NCBI RefSeq assembly: GCF_014648475.1
Contig: NZ_BMRE01000001.1
Location: forward strand, 558,001-622,000
Origin: Lentzea flava
Lineage (GTDB): Bacteria > Actinomycetota > Actinomycetes > Mycobacteriales > Pseudonocardiaceae
Length of the DNA: 64,000 nucleotides
Direction: 5' to 3'
The stretch's first letter is position 1. Each line of letters starts with the position of its first letter. Below are positions 44,928 to 53,451 of the stretch, one piece after another. The notes under the pieces were generated by a model. The model was not told the DNA's origin. It did no database searches and saw only the letters and a program-made list of their open reading frames with translations. Position numbers and translations under genes: made by a program.

Positions 44928-46133
44928 TCAACTCTGCTCCGGCCGGACCTCCGGCTTGCCGGTGGGCAGGTCGTCCGGCGGGTCGACGCTGAGCGCCTTC
45001 GCCACCGGCACGTCGGTCGACGAGTGCAGGACGATCGACAACGCGATGGTGATCGCGACGAGGTCGAACACGTCCTCGCCCGCGGGTATCCCCGCCTGCA
45101 GCACCAACAGCCCGTACACCACCGAGGCGAAACCCTTGGGGCCGAACCACGCGGCGACGGATCGTTCGCGGGCGGGCAAAGGCGTCCGCAGCAGGGACAC
45201 CATCATCGCGGCCGGGCGCACGAGCAGGATCGCGATCACCGCGACCGCCCACTCCCCCGCGCTCAGGTGCGACAGCCGCTCCGGCGTGATCAGCGCGCCG
45301 AACACGAGCAGCGCGGCGAACTTCGTGATCTCCGACAGCAGGTCGCCGAAGTGCTCGAAGTGCTCTGCCGCAACGCGGTCCAGCGTCGCGATCGTCGACC
45401 CGGCGGCGAACGCGGCCAGGTAGGGGTTGGCGTGGGTGAGGTGGCACGTCGCGTACAGCACCACCGCGATCGCCAGCGGGCCGAGCGCTTGCAGGCGTGG
45501 TTCCGCCGTGAAGATCCGCAGGCGCCACGCCAGCACCACGACGGCGGGGATCACGATGCCGAGCGCGAGACCGGCCGCCAGCTCGATGCCGATCTTGGCG
45601 AAGTCGGTGCCGCTGTTCGAGGCGGTGGCCAGGAAGATCAGCACGAACGGCAGCGCGAGGCCGTCGTTGAGACCGGACTCGACGTTGAGCAGGCGGCGCA
45701 GTCGCAGCGGGACGTCGGTGCGGCCGACGATCGCCGAGGCGAACACCGGGTCGGTCGGCGAGAGGATCGCGCCGATCAGAAACGACGTCGTCCAGTCGAG
45801 GCCGGTGAGGAAGTGCGTCGGCACGGCGATGCCGACCATGGTGAGCGGCATGGCGAGGCCCAGCGCGCGGCCCGACAGCCGCCAGCCCTGCTTCAGGTCG
45901 GGCAGACCGGCGCGTTGCCCGTCGGTGAAGAGGACGGTGAACAGCGCGAGATCCGCCAGGACCGTCACGAACGAGCTGTTCGACGGGATGGTCACGAGAC
46001 CGAGGCCGCCCTGCCCGATCAGGGCTCCGGCGGCGAGGAACATCAGCGCCGTCGACAGGATCGTGCGCGCCGCGAGACCCGACAGCGACACGCTGATCAG
46101 CAGCACCACACCGAACGCGAGCACCAGCGCCAT
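44928..46133 (-). CDS. Cation:proton antiporter (CPA1 family)
   Basis: The 401-residue membrane protein has about 12 transmembrane segments, with SPTDPVFASAIVGR, NVESGLNDGLALPFVLIF and FGPKGFASVVYGLL, the conserved blocks of the CPA1 (NhaP-like) group. It exchanges Na+ or K+ for protons. I start at ATG 46133 (MALVLAFGVVLLIS); the frame runs to 46274, but that extra segment covers a repeated leader element and is not protein-like. The 5' leader has a 19-base block shared with the leader of the other antiporter operon at 51.8 kb. Confidence 0.9.
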   Translation of the reverse strand: MALVLAFGVVLLISVSLSGLAARTILSTALMFLAAGALIGQGGLGLVTIPSNSSFVTVLADLALFTVLFTDGQRAGLPDLKQGWRLSGRALGLAMPLTMVGIAVPTHFLTGLDWTTSFLIGAILSPTDPVFASAIVGRTDVPLRLRRLLNVESGLNDGLALPFVLIFLATASNSGTDFAKIGIELAAGLALGIVIPAVVVLAWRLRIFTAEPRLQALGPLAIAVVLYATCHLTHANPYLAAFAAGSTIATLDRVAAEHFEHFGDLLSEITKFAALLVFGALITPERLSHLSAGEWAVAVIAILLVRPAAMMVSLLRTPLPARERSVAAWFGPKGFASVVYGLLVLQAGIPAGEDVFDLVAITIALSIVLHSSTDVPVAKALSVDPPDDLPTGKPEVRPEQS

Positions 46134-46186
46134 CGACGAACCCCGTCCCAGCCGACCAGGCCCACCACGGGTTCGTGATGAGCGTT

Positions 46187-46227
46187 GCCGACCAGGCTTC
46201 CCGGCGCTCCACGCGAAAAGATGCCGT
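46187..46227 (-). ncRNA. Candidate cis-regulatory RNA in the antiporter leader, copy 1
   Basis: The 19-base block GCCGACCAGGCTTCCCGGC (plus strand, 46187-46205) recurs exactly at 52023-52041. The next 20 bases are also similar (CCACGCGAAAAGA here, CCGCGCGGAAGA there). Read as RNA on the minus strand this gives GCCGGGAAGCCTGGTCGGC, which can pair GCCG with CGGC. It lies 54 nt before the antiporter ATG. A partial third copy, CCTGGTCGGC, is nearer the start (46152-46161). Confidence 0.45.
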
Positions 46228-46267
46228 AAACGACCGCCCGGCGCAAACCAGATCGCTTGACCCGCGC

Positions 46268-46302
46268 TGAACAAGTGTTCAATACTCTGAACATGCGTTC
46301 AG
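46268..46302. promoter_or_regulatory. Overlapping TetR operator palindromes at the TetR start codon
   Basis: TGAACA-AG-TGTTCA (46268-46281) and CTGAAC-ATGC-GTTCAG (46287-46302) are both perfect palindromes built from the same TGAAC/GTTCA half-site. The second covers the ATG at 46293. Binding would repress the TetR/glycosyltransferase operon. Confidence 0.65.
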
Positions 46303-46892
46303 CCTCTGACCTCACGGCCCGTGCGCGCATCCGTGACGCCGCACTGATCAGGTTCGGCACCGACGGAATCGCAGGAACCTCGGTGCGTGCGGTGGCCGCT
46401 GACGCCGGGGTCTCACCGGCGTTGGTGGTGCATCACTTCGGCTCCAAGGAAGGGCTGCGGCAGGCCTGCGACGACCACGTGCTCGAAGGGATCCGCTCCG
46501 GCGGTGAGGCGGGGACGGACGCGTTGGGTGAGGTGCTGCAGGCGGCAACGCCGGTGCGGCGCTACCTGGCTCGCGCGTTGCTCGACGGCACCGCCGCGGC
46601 GAGCACCTTGTTCGACGAGATCGTCGACCGCACGCAGCAATGGCTCGCCACGGGTGAAGAGGAAGGCTGGGTTCGTCCGGCTTCCGACGCACGGGCGCGC
46701 GCGGTCACCTACGTGTCGTGGCTGTTGGCGCCGCTCGTGCTCGGTGATCACGTGGGCCGGTTGCTCGGCGGGGATCCGGCGGAGACCGCGACGGCGGTGC
46801 GGGGTGCGCGGGCCGGGCTGGAGATGCTCACGTCCGGCCTGTTCGCCGACGACCGCTGGCTCACCGCGTTCAACGAGGTCGGCGAGCGATGA
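46293..46892 (+). CDS. TetR-family regulator
   Basis: The 199-residue product has a TetR HTH (ARIRDAALIRFGTDGIAGTSVRAVAADAGVSPALVVHHFGSKEGLRQAC, in order). It starts at ATG 46293 (MRSASDLTAR); a frame extends to 46257 but passes through the operator repeats. Its stop overlaps the glycosyltransferase ATG, so it is in the same operon, and it probably represses itself through the TGAACA sites. It is divergent from the antiporter, whose leader lies between them. Confidence 0.9.
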   Translation: MRSASDLTARARIRDAALIRFGTDGIAGTSVRAVAADAGVSPALVVHHFGSKEGLRQACDDHVLEGIRSGGEAGTDALGEVLQAATPVRRYLARALLDGTAAASTLFDEIVDRTQQWLATGEEEGWVRPASDARARAVTYVSWLLAPLVLGDHVGRLLGGDPAETATAVRGARAGLEMLTSGLFADDRWLTAFNEVGER

Positions 46893-48133
46893 AGACCCTG
46901 CTCGTCACGCACGGCACCCGTGGCGATGTGCAGCCGTTGCTCGCGCTGGCGGTGGCGTTGACGAACGCGGGTCACGAGGTGCTGCTCGCCGCTCCGGCGT
47001 CGTTCGCCGAAGCCGTTGGGGCACAGGGCGTCGAGTTCGCACCTCTCGACGACGGCCCCAACCGGCTGATGGACGATCCGGTGCTGAAGGAGGCGATCGA
47101 GGGCGGCTACCGCGGGGTGCGCGGCAAGATCACCGCGTGGTCGACCGTCCAGCGCATCAAGCCGTTGATGGCGCACGTGCTGCGTGATCTCGGTGCGGTC
47201 GCACGGTCCTGCGGTGCGGACGTCGTGGTGCACACGCCGAGCGTGCCCGCTCAGCACGTGGCGGAACTCCTCGGTGTCCCGGCGGTGCTCGCCACCCTGC
47301 AACCGGGATGGGTTCCCACGTCGGCGTTCCCCTGCCCGCTGCTGCCGTTGCCGCGGCTGCCCCGGTTCCTCAACCGGGCGACCTATCTGACCGTCTCGGG
47401 AACGTTGCGGGCGTACGCCGGAGTGGTCAACGCCTGGCGTGCCGGTGAACTCGGCCTGCGTCCCGGCCGGGGTCCGCGCCACGCCCTGGTGGTACAGGCG
47501 TTCAGCTCCCGTGTCACGCCGGTGGATCCCGGTTGGCCGGATTCGGTGCGCACCACCGGCTTCTGGTACCTGCCGAGACCCGCGGACTGGACGCCGGACG
47601 CGTCGTTGCGGGCGTTCCTCGACGACGGGGCTGTCTACATCGGATTCGGCAGCATGGCCGGACGCGATGCGCGGCGCACCGGGGACCTGGTCGCCGAGGC
47701 GGCACGTGCGGCCGGGGTGCGCGCGGTCGTCGCCACCGGCTGGGGCGGACTCGCCGCGCGCTCGTCGGACGACCTGCACGTGATCGACCAGGCGCCGCAC
47801 GACTGGCTGTTCGGCCGGGTGCGGGCAGTCGTGCACCACGGCGGTGGAGGAACGACCGCCGCGGCACTGGCCGCGGGTGTGCCCCAGGTCGTCTGCCCGT
47901 TCGTCGCCGACCAGCCCCACTGGGCCCAGCGGATGCACGCCATCGGCGTCGCCCCGCAACCCCTTCCCCACCGGAAACTCAGTGCCGGCCGGCTCGGCGA
48001 GGCGATCTCGCGGGCAGTCGGCGACCCCGCGCTGCGGCAGCGGGCCGCGGTCCTCGGCGAGGAGATCCGTGCCGAGGACGGTGTGCGCGCCGCGGTGCAC
48101 GAACTCGAAAGGATCCACGATGGACACCGCTGA
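46889..48133 (+). CDS. GT1-family (MGT-like) glycosyltransferase
   Basis: The 414-residue enzyme has the GT-B fold of UDP-sugar glycosyltransferases: THGTRGDVQPLLALAVALTNAGHEVLLAAP at the N-terminus and the donor-binding VHHGGGGTTAAALAAGVPQVVCPFVADQPHWAQR near the C-terminus. It resembles sterol/rhamnosyl and macrolide glycosyltransferases that modify lipids or antibiotics. The TetR gene is coupled to it by an ATGA overlap, so it could inactivate a toxic compound sensed by that repressor (inference). Confidence 0.9.
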   Translation: MKTLLVTHGTRGDVQPLLALAVALTNAGHEVLLAAPASFAEAVGAQGVEFAPLDDGPNRLMDDPVLKEAIEGGYRGVRGKITAWSTVQRIKPLMAHVLRDLGAVARSCGADVVVHTPSVPAQHVAELLGVPAVLATLQPGWVPTSAFPCPLLPLPRLPRFLNRATYLTVSGTLRAYAGVVNAWRAGELGLRPGRGPRHALVVQAFSSRVTPVDPGWPDSVRTTGFWYLPRPADWTPDASLRAFLDDGAVYIGFGSMAGRDARRTGDLVAEAARAAGVRAVVATGWGGLAARSSDDLHVIDQAPHDWLFGRVRAVVHHGGGGTTAAALAAGVPQVVCPFVADQPHWAQRMHAIGVAPQPLPHRKLSAGRLGEAISRAVGDPALRQRAAVLGEEIRAEDGVRAAVHELERIHDGHR

Positions 48134-48601
48134 CCGGATCGCGAAGACCTTCGGCATGACCGACGAGGCGTGGCGACGGCACGCCAACCCGTGGAGCGTG
48201 TGGACCGGTTCGCCGCGATCCCGTTGATGCTGCTGGCGATCTGGAGCCGCACGTGGATCGGGTGGTGGTGCCTCGTGCCGATCGGTGCCGTCGTCGTGTG
48301 GCTCTTCGTCAACCCGAGGGCGTTCCCGCCCGTGGACGAACCGCACAGCTGGACCGAGCGCGGCATCTACGGCGAGCAGGCCTGGGTGCGCCACAGGGAC
48401 CTGGTGCCGCCGGACCACCGGCACGTGTTGCGTCTGCTGGTCTCGTTGGGCGTCATCGGGTTCGGCATGATCCTGTGGGGCCTGATCGCCCTGAAGGTGT
48501 GGCCGACGGTCTTCGGTGCCACCCTCGTCGTGGTGGCCCAGCTGTGGCGGATCGACCGCTTCGGCTGGCTGTGGGAACGCCACCGGGCGCAGCGGTCCTG
48601 A
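48120..48601 (+). pseudogene. DUF6653-like membrane protein, frameshifted
   Basis: From ATG 48120 one frame gives MDTADRIAKTFGMTDEAWRR then HANPWSVWT before stopping soon after. The next frame carries on with RFAAIPLMLLAIWSRTWIGWW, the membrane segments and ends GWLWERHRAQRS at 48601. The family, from memory DUF6653, normally reads NPWSVWTRFAAIP without a break. One missing base near 48205 explains the shift. Either the gene is newly broken or the assembly dropped a C in a run. It overlaps the glycosyltransferase end by 14 bp. Confidence 0.7.
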
Positions 48602-48713
48602 CCGCCGTGCTCACGCCCCGGCCTTGACGCAGTGCGGGCTCACCACCCAGAACCGCTCGCGGACGGTCCCGCTTGGCGTCCACAGTGGACGAGGAAGTCG
48701 ACCTCGAACACCT

Positions 48714-49985
48714 CTACAACCTCCTCGCGGAGCGGCGTTCGCGCACAGCCGCCACGACTTTCGCCACCTGGGCGTCGAACGCGTCGAGCTGCTCGGCCTC
48801 CGCCGGACTCGCGACGAACGCACGCCGGTCGCAGAGCACTCCGCCGCGCCAGATCCGCTCGATCGCCCGCGTCTCGGTGATGTCCGCCAACGGGTCGCCG
48901 GACACGAGGACCAGGTCCGCGCGCTGCCCCGCCGCGACACGTCCGCGGTCGGCGAGGCCGAACACCCGTGCCGGTGCGCTCGTGGCGGCGGCGAGGGCCT
49001 GCGCCGGGCTGAGGCCGCACCGGACGAGGAGTTCCAGCTCCCGGTGCAGGCTGGCGCCGAACACGGTTCCCGGGTTCGGCGCGTCGGTGCCCGCCAGCAC
49101 CGTGACACCCGCGTCGGCCAGTCGCCGCACGTTGTTCTCGGCCCACGCGTAAGGCAGGCGACGACCGGTGAGCAGGGCGCCCGACGTCAACCGGCGGGTC
49201 CAGGCCTCGCCGAGCGCGTCCGCGAGCCGCGGATCGCCCGCCACCGCCGCGCCGCCCGGTTCGCCGAGCGTGTTCTCGATGGTGGCGAGCGTGGGGCCGA
49301 CCGCGATCCCGGCCTCGGCGATGCGGCCGACCAGGTCCTCGTCCAGTTCGGCGTCCGCGGGGACGTGGGCCATCACGTCGGCACCGGCGGCCACGACCTG
49401 CTCGGCACCGGCCGCCGAGCTCACGTGGGCGACGACGAGCAGGCCGCGGGCGTGCGCGGCGGTGACCAGCGCCTTGATCGTCTCGAAGTTCAGCGACGGC
49501 CACAGGCCCCCGACGCCGGAGAAGATCTTCAGGTAGTCCGAGCCCTCGGCGATCCGGTCCGCGACGAATTGTTCGGCCTGGCCGGCGGCGGTCAGCGTCG
49601 GGAACGGGGCGTACATCAGCGACGGGTGTCCGTCGGGTGCGGTGGCACCTATGCCAGACGAGCGCACGTCGGCCACGTCCGGACGAGTCCCTGCCTGTTC
49701 CTTGGCCGTGGCCACCAGACCGGGCTTGCTGAACATGTCCAGAACGGTGGTGACGCCGAAGATCAGCGACTGCTGGAGGGCGCCGGGGACGAGGTGCACG
49801 TGCGCGTCGATCAGCCCGGGCAGCAGGGTGCCGCCCGCCGCGTCGACCACCTCGTCGCCTTCTCGGGCGAGCGAGTCCGCCGAGCACTCGGTGATCACCC
49901 CGCCGGCGAACCGGACCGACGTCCAGTCCCGAACCTGCGTCCCGTCGAACACCTTCGCGTTCACGATCGTCGTCGCCGTGGCCAC
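48714..49985 (-). CDS. Amidohydrolase
   Basis: The 423-residue protein is a metal-dependent amidohydrolase: TIVNAKVFDG at the start, DAHVHL (HxH metal ligands), the VVAHVSSAAGAEQVVAAGADVMAH block, and the Asp in LAGTDAPNPG. It resembles imidazolonepropionase/prolidase-like enzymes; the substrate is unknown. GTG 49985 has GGAGG five bases upstream; the frame continues to 50741 inside the antiporter gene. The 112-bp gap to the DUF6653-like gene holds nothing I can name. Confidence 0.9.
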   Translation of the reverse strand: MATATTIVNAKVFDGTQVRDWTSVRFAGGVITECSADSLAREGDEVVDAAGGTLLPGLIDAHVHLVPGALQQSLIFGVTTVLDMFSKPGLVATAKEQAGTRPDVADVRSSGIGATAPDGHPSLMYAPFPTLTAAGQAEQFVADRIAEGSDYLKIFSGVGGLWPSLNFETIKALVTAAHARGLLVVAHVSSAAGAEQVVAAGADVMAHVPADAELDEDLVGRIAEAGIAVGPTLATIENTLGEPGGAAVAGDPRLADALGEAWTRRLTSGALLTGRRLPYAWAENNVRRLADAGVTVLAGTDAPNPGTVFGASLHRELELLVRCGLSPAQALAAATSAPARVFGLADRGRVAAGQRADLVLVSGDPLADITETRAIERIWRGGVLCDRRAFVASPAEAEQLDAFDAQVAKVVAAVRERRSARRL

Positions 49986-50023
49986 CGCGTCCTCCCCAGG
50001 AATCCTGGTCAACCCTAGTGGCG

Positions 50024-51322
50024 TCACGCCAGCACGAAGTAGCGCAGCCACAGGTACGGAGCCGCGAGCAGGATCGACAGGCCGGCGACGACGACGCCGT
50101 AGCGGGTGAACTGCCAGAAGCTGATCGGCGTGCCGTTGCGCGCGGCCAGGCCGAGCACGACGACGTTCGCGCTGGCGCCCACCGCGGTGGCGTTGCCGCC
50201 GAGGTCCGCGCCCAGCGCGAGCGACCACCACATCGACTCCGCCTGCGGTGTGTGGCCCTGCGCCGCCACGAGCTCGCCGACGATCGGTGACATCGTTGCG
50301 ACGTAAGGGATGTTGTCCACGACGGCGGACAACAGCGCGGAGATGACGAGCAGCCCCATCACGGCCACGAGCGGTTCGCCGCCGACCGCGCCGGCGAGCG
50401 TCTCCGACACCTCGTCGATCACGCCGGTCTTCACCAGCGCGCCGACCATCACGAAGAGCCCCATGAAGAAGACCAGGGTCTCCCACTCCACGTCGGCGAT
50501 CGCGTCCTCGGTGGTGACCTTGGAGATCAGCACGAGCAGACCCGCGCCGAGCAGGGCGACCACGGACGGTTCGAGGTGCAGGGCGCTGTGCAGCACGAAA
50601 CCGAGCAGCACCAGCGCCAGCACGAGCAGGCTCTGCCACAGCAGCCTCTTGTCCCTGATCGCCTCCCGCTCGGAGAGAGCCATGACCTCGGCGACCCGGT
50701 CCTCGTCGTAGTGGAACGCGTCGCGGAACAACCACCGGCACACCACCACGAACACGACCATCAGCACCACGATGAACGGGGCGAGGTGAACCAGGAAGTC
50801 GTTGAACGACAAGCCCGCCCGGCTGGCGATGATGATGTTCGGCGGGTCACCGATCAGCGTCGCGGTGCCGCCGATGTTCGACGCCAGCACCTCGGCGATC
50901 AGGAACGGGATCGGGTTGAGCCCCAGCCGATCGCACACCAGGAACGTCACCGGCGCGATCAGCAGCACGGTCGTGACGTTGTCCAGCGCGGCCGACGCGA
51001 CGGCGGTGATGACCACGAACATCGCCAGCACGGCGAAGGGTTTTCCCCTGGCGCGCTTGGCGGCGGCGATCGCCAGGTACTCGAACAGACCGGTCTGCTT
51101 GATCACCCCGACGATGATCATCATGCCGAGCAGCAGGAACACGACGTTCCAGTCCACCCCGGCGTCGAGCGAGTGGAACGCGGTCTCGCCGTTGGTGAGG
51201 CCCAGCGCGAGCATGATCGCCGCACCGCCGAGGGCCGCGGCCACCCGGTGCACCCGCTCGGTGGCGATCAGGACGTAGGCGCCCGCGAAGACCAGGACGG
51301 ACAGGATCTGGCTCGGGCTCAT
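50024..51322 (-). CDS. Ion transporter of the ArsB/NhaD superfamily
   Basis: The 432-residue protein has about 11 membrane segments and IT-superfamily blocks ALDNVTTVLLIAPVTFLV, NIGGTATLIGDPPNIIIAS and the repeat at the end (VVDNIPYVATMSPIVGEL; GADLGGNATAVGASANVVVLG). Such proteins exchange Na+ for H+ or export anions. It follows the CBS-domain gene with a four-base overlap; the CBS protein is likely its cytoplasmic regulator. The shared leader element lies upstream of the operon. Confidence 0.9.
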   Translation of the reverse strand: MSPSQILSVLVFAGAYVLIATERVHRVAAALGGAAIMLALGLTNGETAFHSLDAGVDWNVVFLLLGMMIIVGVIKQTGLFEYLAIAAAKRARGKPFAVLAMFVVITAVASAALDNVTTVLLIAPVTFLVCDRLGLNPIPFLIAEVLASNIGGTATLIGDPPNIIIASRAGLSFNDFLVHLAPFIVVLMVVFVVVCRWLFRDAFHYDEDRVAEVMALSEREAIRDKRLLWQSLLVLALVLLGFVLHSALHLEPSVVALLGAGLLVLISKVTTEDAIADVEWETLVFFMGLFVMVGALVKTGVIDEVSETLAGAVGGEPLVAVMGLLVISALLSAVVDNIPYVATMSPIVGELVAAQGHTPQAESMWWSLALGADLGGNATAVGASANVVVLGLAARNGTPISFWQFTRYGVVVAGLSILLAAPYLWLRYFVLA

Positions 51323-51786
51323 GGTGCCTTCCCTGTCGTGGACAGGATGACCTTCAGCAGGTGGGACGTGGTCACCACGCCGTGGACGGTGTCGTCGTCG
51401 CTGACGAGCAGCAGCGGACTGTGCAGCCGTGCCATCATCGCGGCGCACTCGATCACCGTGGCGTCACCGGACACCTTCGGCAGCTCGTAACGCTTTTCCT
51501 TGGGCGGCAACAACTCCTTGACCGTGCGCCCTTCGAGCTTGCTGATGCACGCCTGCGCGCTGCCCTTCTCGTCGTACACGCGGGCGAGCGACGGGTCCTC
51601 CTGCACGTAGCCGGGGATGATGAACCGCAGCACCTGCGAACCGGGCAGCACGGTCACCGGGCGTCCCTCGGCGTCGACGACCACGACGCCGGGCCGCCGC
51701 TGGTCGGCGATCAGCCGGGCCGCGGTCAGCGCGTCGTCGGTGAGCTGGACCAGCGGATATTCCTCGGCGAGATCACGTGCTCGCAT
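51319..51786 (-). CDS. CBS-domain protein
   Basis: The 155-residue protein has two CBS repeats: MRARDLAEEYPLVQLTDDALTAARLI with GVVVVDAEGRPVTVLPG, and LPKVSGDATVIECAAMMARLHSPLLLV with VHGVVTTSHLLKVIL. CBS pairs bind adenosine nucleotides. ATG 51786 has GGAG six bases before it. Coupled to the antiporter by overlap, it probably gates transport by nucleotide level, c-di-AMP or ionic strength (inference). Confidence 0.9.
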   Translation of the reverse strand: MRARDLAEEYPLVQLTDDALTAARLIADQRRPGVVVVDAEGRPVTVLPGSQVLRFIIPGYVQEDPSLARVYDEKGSAQACISKLEGRTVKELLPPKEKRYELPKVSGDATVIECAAMMARLHSPLLLVSDDDTVHGVVTTSHLLKVILSTTGKAP

Positions 51787-51886
51787 GACGTGCTCCTTCA
51801 CGGAAGACTGAGGTGGCGGCGGTCGTACACGGCGTTACCATGACTCTTCCACCGATCGTGATCCGCAACGGGCGGGAGTGCAGCCC

Positions 51887-51970
51887 ATGTCCGGTCTCGC
51901 AGTGACGTTCCTGCTCATCGGGGGCTTCGTCGCGGCCGCACTGACGGTGCGGGCGATCCAGCGACGCTGA
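51887..51970 (+). CDS. 27-residue hydrophobic peptide
   Basis: ATG 51887 follows GGGAG, and the product is one membrane segment with a basic end: MSGLAVTFLLIGGFVA then AALTVRAIQRR. The pattern fits a small membrane protein, but it lies opposite the long leader of the antiporter operon and has no family match I know. It could be an accident of the leader. Confidence 0.35.
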   Translation: MSGLAVTFLLIGGFVAAALTVRAIQRR

Positions 51971-52022
51971 CGCCATCCGCTCTCCTGGTCATCCCGGTCT
52001 CGAAAGACAGCTCCGCCACATC

Positions 52023-52059
52023 GCCGACCAGGCTTCCCGGCACACCGCGCGGAAGACTA
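52023..52059 (-). ncRNA. Candidate cis-regulatory RNA in the CBS/antiporter leader, copy 2
   Basis: Second copy of GCCGACCAGGCTTCCCGGC (52023-52041), followed by the similar CCGCGCGGAAGA. On the minus strand it precedes the CBS gene start by about 237 nt. The 391-bp gap (51787-52177) otherwise holds only the doubtful 27-residue ORF. Same orientation relative to an ion-transport gene as copy 1. Confidence 0.45.
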
Positions 52060-52177
52060 ACCCGTGATCACCACTTCGCGCTCCCCGGCACCACGCCATC
52101 GGTCCTCGCGGGAACGGGACCTCCTGCCCGTTTCACCGCGCTCACCAGCAGCGAGCCTGGTGGTGGAGGTGAGCGCG

Positions 52178-53053
52178 GTGAAGGCGTGGCTCCTGGCGCA
52201 CCGGCCCCTGGCGACAGGCGGGGCGGTGCTGGTGCTCTGCGGTGTGGCGGTGCTGGTCCTCGTACTGCTCCGCCCGGTCTCCGGACCACCGGTCGCAACG
52301 CCGTCGACCACCACGAGCACGCCGGTCACCACGACCACGGCCACCACCACGGCACCGACGACCACTCGCCCGACGGCGGAACCTTCCCCTGGCGTTCCCT
52401 TCCCGGAGTCGCTGCGCGGCCAGGACGTCTCCAGGCTGCCGACCGACCGCAGGGTGGTCGCGCTGACGTTCGACGCCGGCGCCAACGCCGCGGGACTGCC
52501 CAGCATCCTGCGCACCCTGGCCGACCAGCGCGTGCGCGCGACGTTCTTCCTCACCGGCGACTTCGCCCAGAGCGACCCGGGGCACGTCCGGGCGATCCTC
52601 GCCGCGGGGCACCGCGCCGGGAACCACTCGATGACCCACCCGTACCTGACCAAGCTGCCCGACAACGAGATCGCCGGCGAACTGACGCGAGCGGAACAGG
52701 CGCTCCTGCGCACCGGCGCCGATCCCCGGCCGCTGTTCCGCTTTCCCTACGGCGACCGGGACGCCCGGACGATCGCGGCCGTCAACGCCAGGGGTTACGT
52801 GGCGGTCCGGTGGACCGTCGACACGCTCGGCTGGCAGGGCACGACCGGCGGCGGCAGCGCACAGCGCGTGCTGGAACGCACCGTCACAGCGTTGCAGCCC
52901 GGTGAGATCGTGCTGATGCACATCGGATCGCACCCGGAAGACAAGTCCACTCTGGACGCCGACGCGCTGCCCGGCGTGATCGCCGCGATCCGGGCGCGCG
53001 GCTACGAGTTCGTCACCCTCGACGCGCTGCTCGGCCAGGGCACCACCGGGTGA
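52178..53053 (+). CDS. Membrane-anchored polysaccharide deacetylase (NodB family)
   Basis: The product (about 291 residues) has an N-terminal membrane anchor (TGGAVLVLCGVAVLVLVLL), a Thr-rich linker, and a NodB domain: ALTFDAG (usually TFDDG, here Asp-Ala), HRAGNHSMTHP (metal His pair), FRFPYGDRD and GEIVLMHIG. It removes acetyl groups from cell-wall or extracellular polysaccharide. The Asp-to-Ala change after the catalytic Asp is also found in active relatives. GTG 52178 is used, with GGAG nine bases upstream. Confidence 0.88.
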   Translation: MKAWLLAHRPLATGGAVLVLCGVAVLVLVLLRPVSGPPVATPSTTTSTPVTTTTATTTAPTTTRPTAEPSPGVPFPESLRGQDVSRLPTDRRVVALTFDAGANAAGLPSILRTLADQRVRATFFLTGDFAQSDPGHVRAILAAGHRAGNHSMTHPYLTKLPDNEIAGELTRAEQALLRTGADPRPLFRFPYGDRDARTIAAVNARGYVAVRWTVDTLGWQGTTGGGSAQRVLERTVTALQPGEIVLMHIGSHPEDKSTLDADALPGVIAAIRARGYEFVTLDALLGQGTTG

Positions 53054-53106
53054 GTGGCCCGGCCGCCCGGCTCCGGCGATACTCCCGGCGAGGACGAGGA
53101 GGGCTG

Positions 53107-53451
53107 ATGGCGGCCGAACCACCGGGAACCGAACCCGACTACCGGTTCACCCTCGCCAACGAACGCACGTTCCTCGCCTGGATCCGGACCGCGCTCGGCC
53201 TGCTGGCCGCGGGTGTCGCGGTCCGGCAGCTCGTTCCCGCGTTCGCCGTGCCGGGCGCCACGACGGTGCTGGCGCTGGCGTGCACCACCCTGGCCGCGGT
53301 CGTCGCGGCCACCAGCTTCCCGCGCTGGCGCCGCGTCCAGCGCGCGATGCGGGCCGGGACTCCGTTGCCGCACAGCCGGATGGTGGGCGTGCTCGCGGCC
53401 GGGGTGCTGCTGATGGCCCTGCTCGCCGCGGTCCTGGTGATCACCGGATGA
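53107..53451 (+). CDS. DUF202 membrane protein
   Basis: This 114-residue protein has the DUF202 (YidH-like) pattern NERTFLAWIRTALGLLAAGVAV followed by two membrane segments. GAGGAGG precedes ATG 53107. Its function is unknown; it is coupled to a second DUF202 gene by an ATGA overlap. Confidence 0.9.
   Translation: MAAEPPGTEPDYRFTLANERTFLAWIRTALGLLAAGVAVRQLVPAFAVPGATTVLALACTTLAAVVAATSFPRWRRVQRAMRAGTPLPHSRMVGVLAAGVLLMALLAAVLVITG

Noticed and set aside
48602..48713. A possible gene remnant ending WVVSPHCVKAGA on the minus strand
   Set aside because: Too short and without recognisable homology; probably a shadow of the amidohydrolase end.
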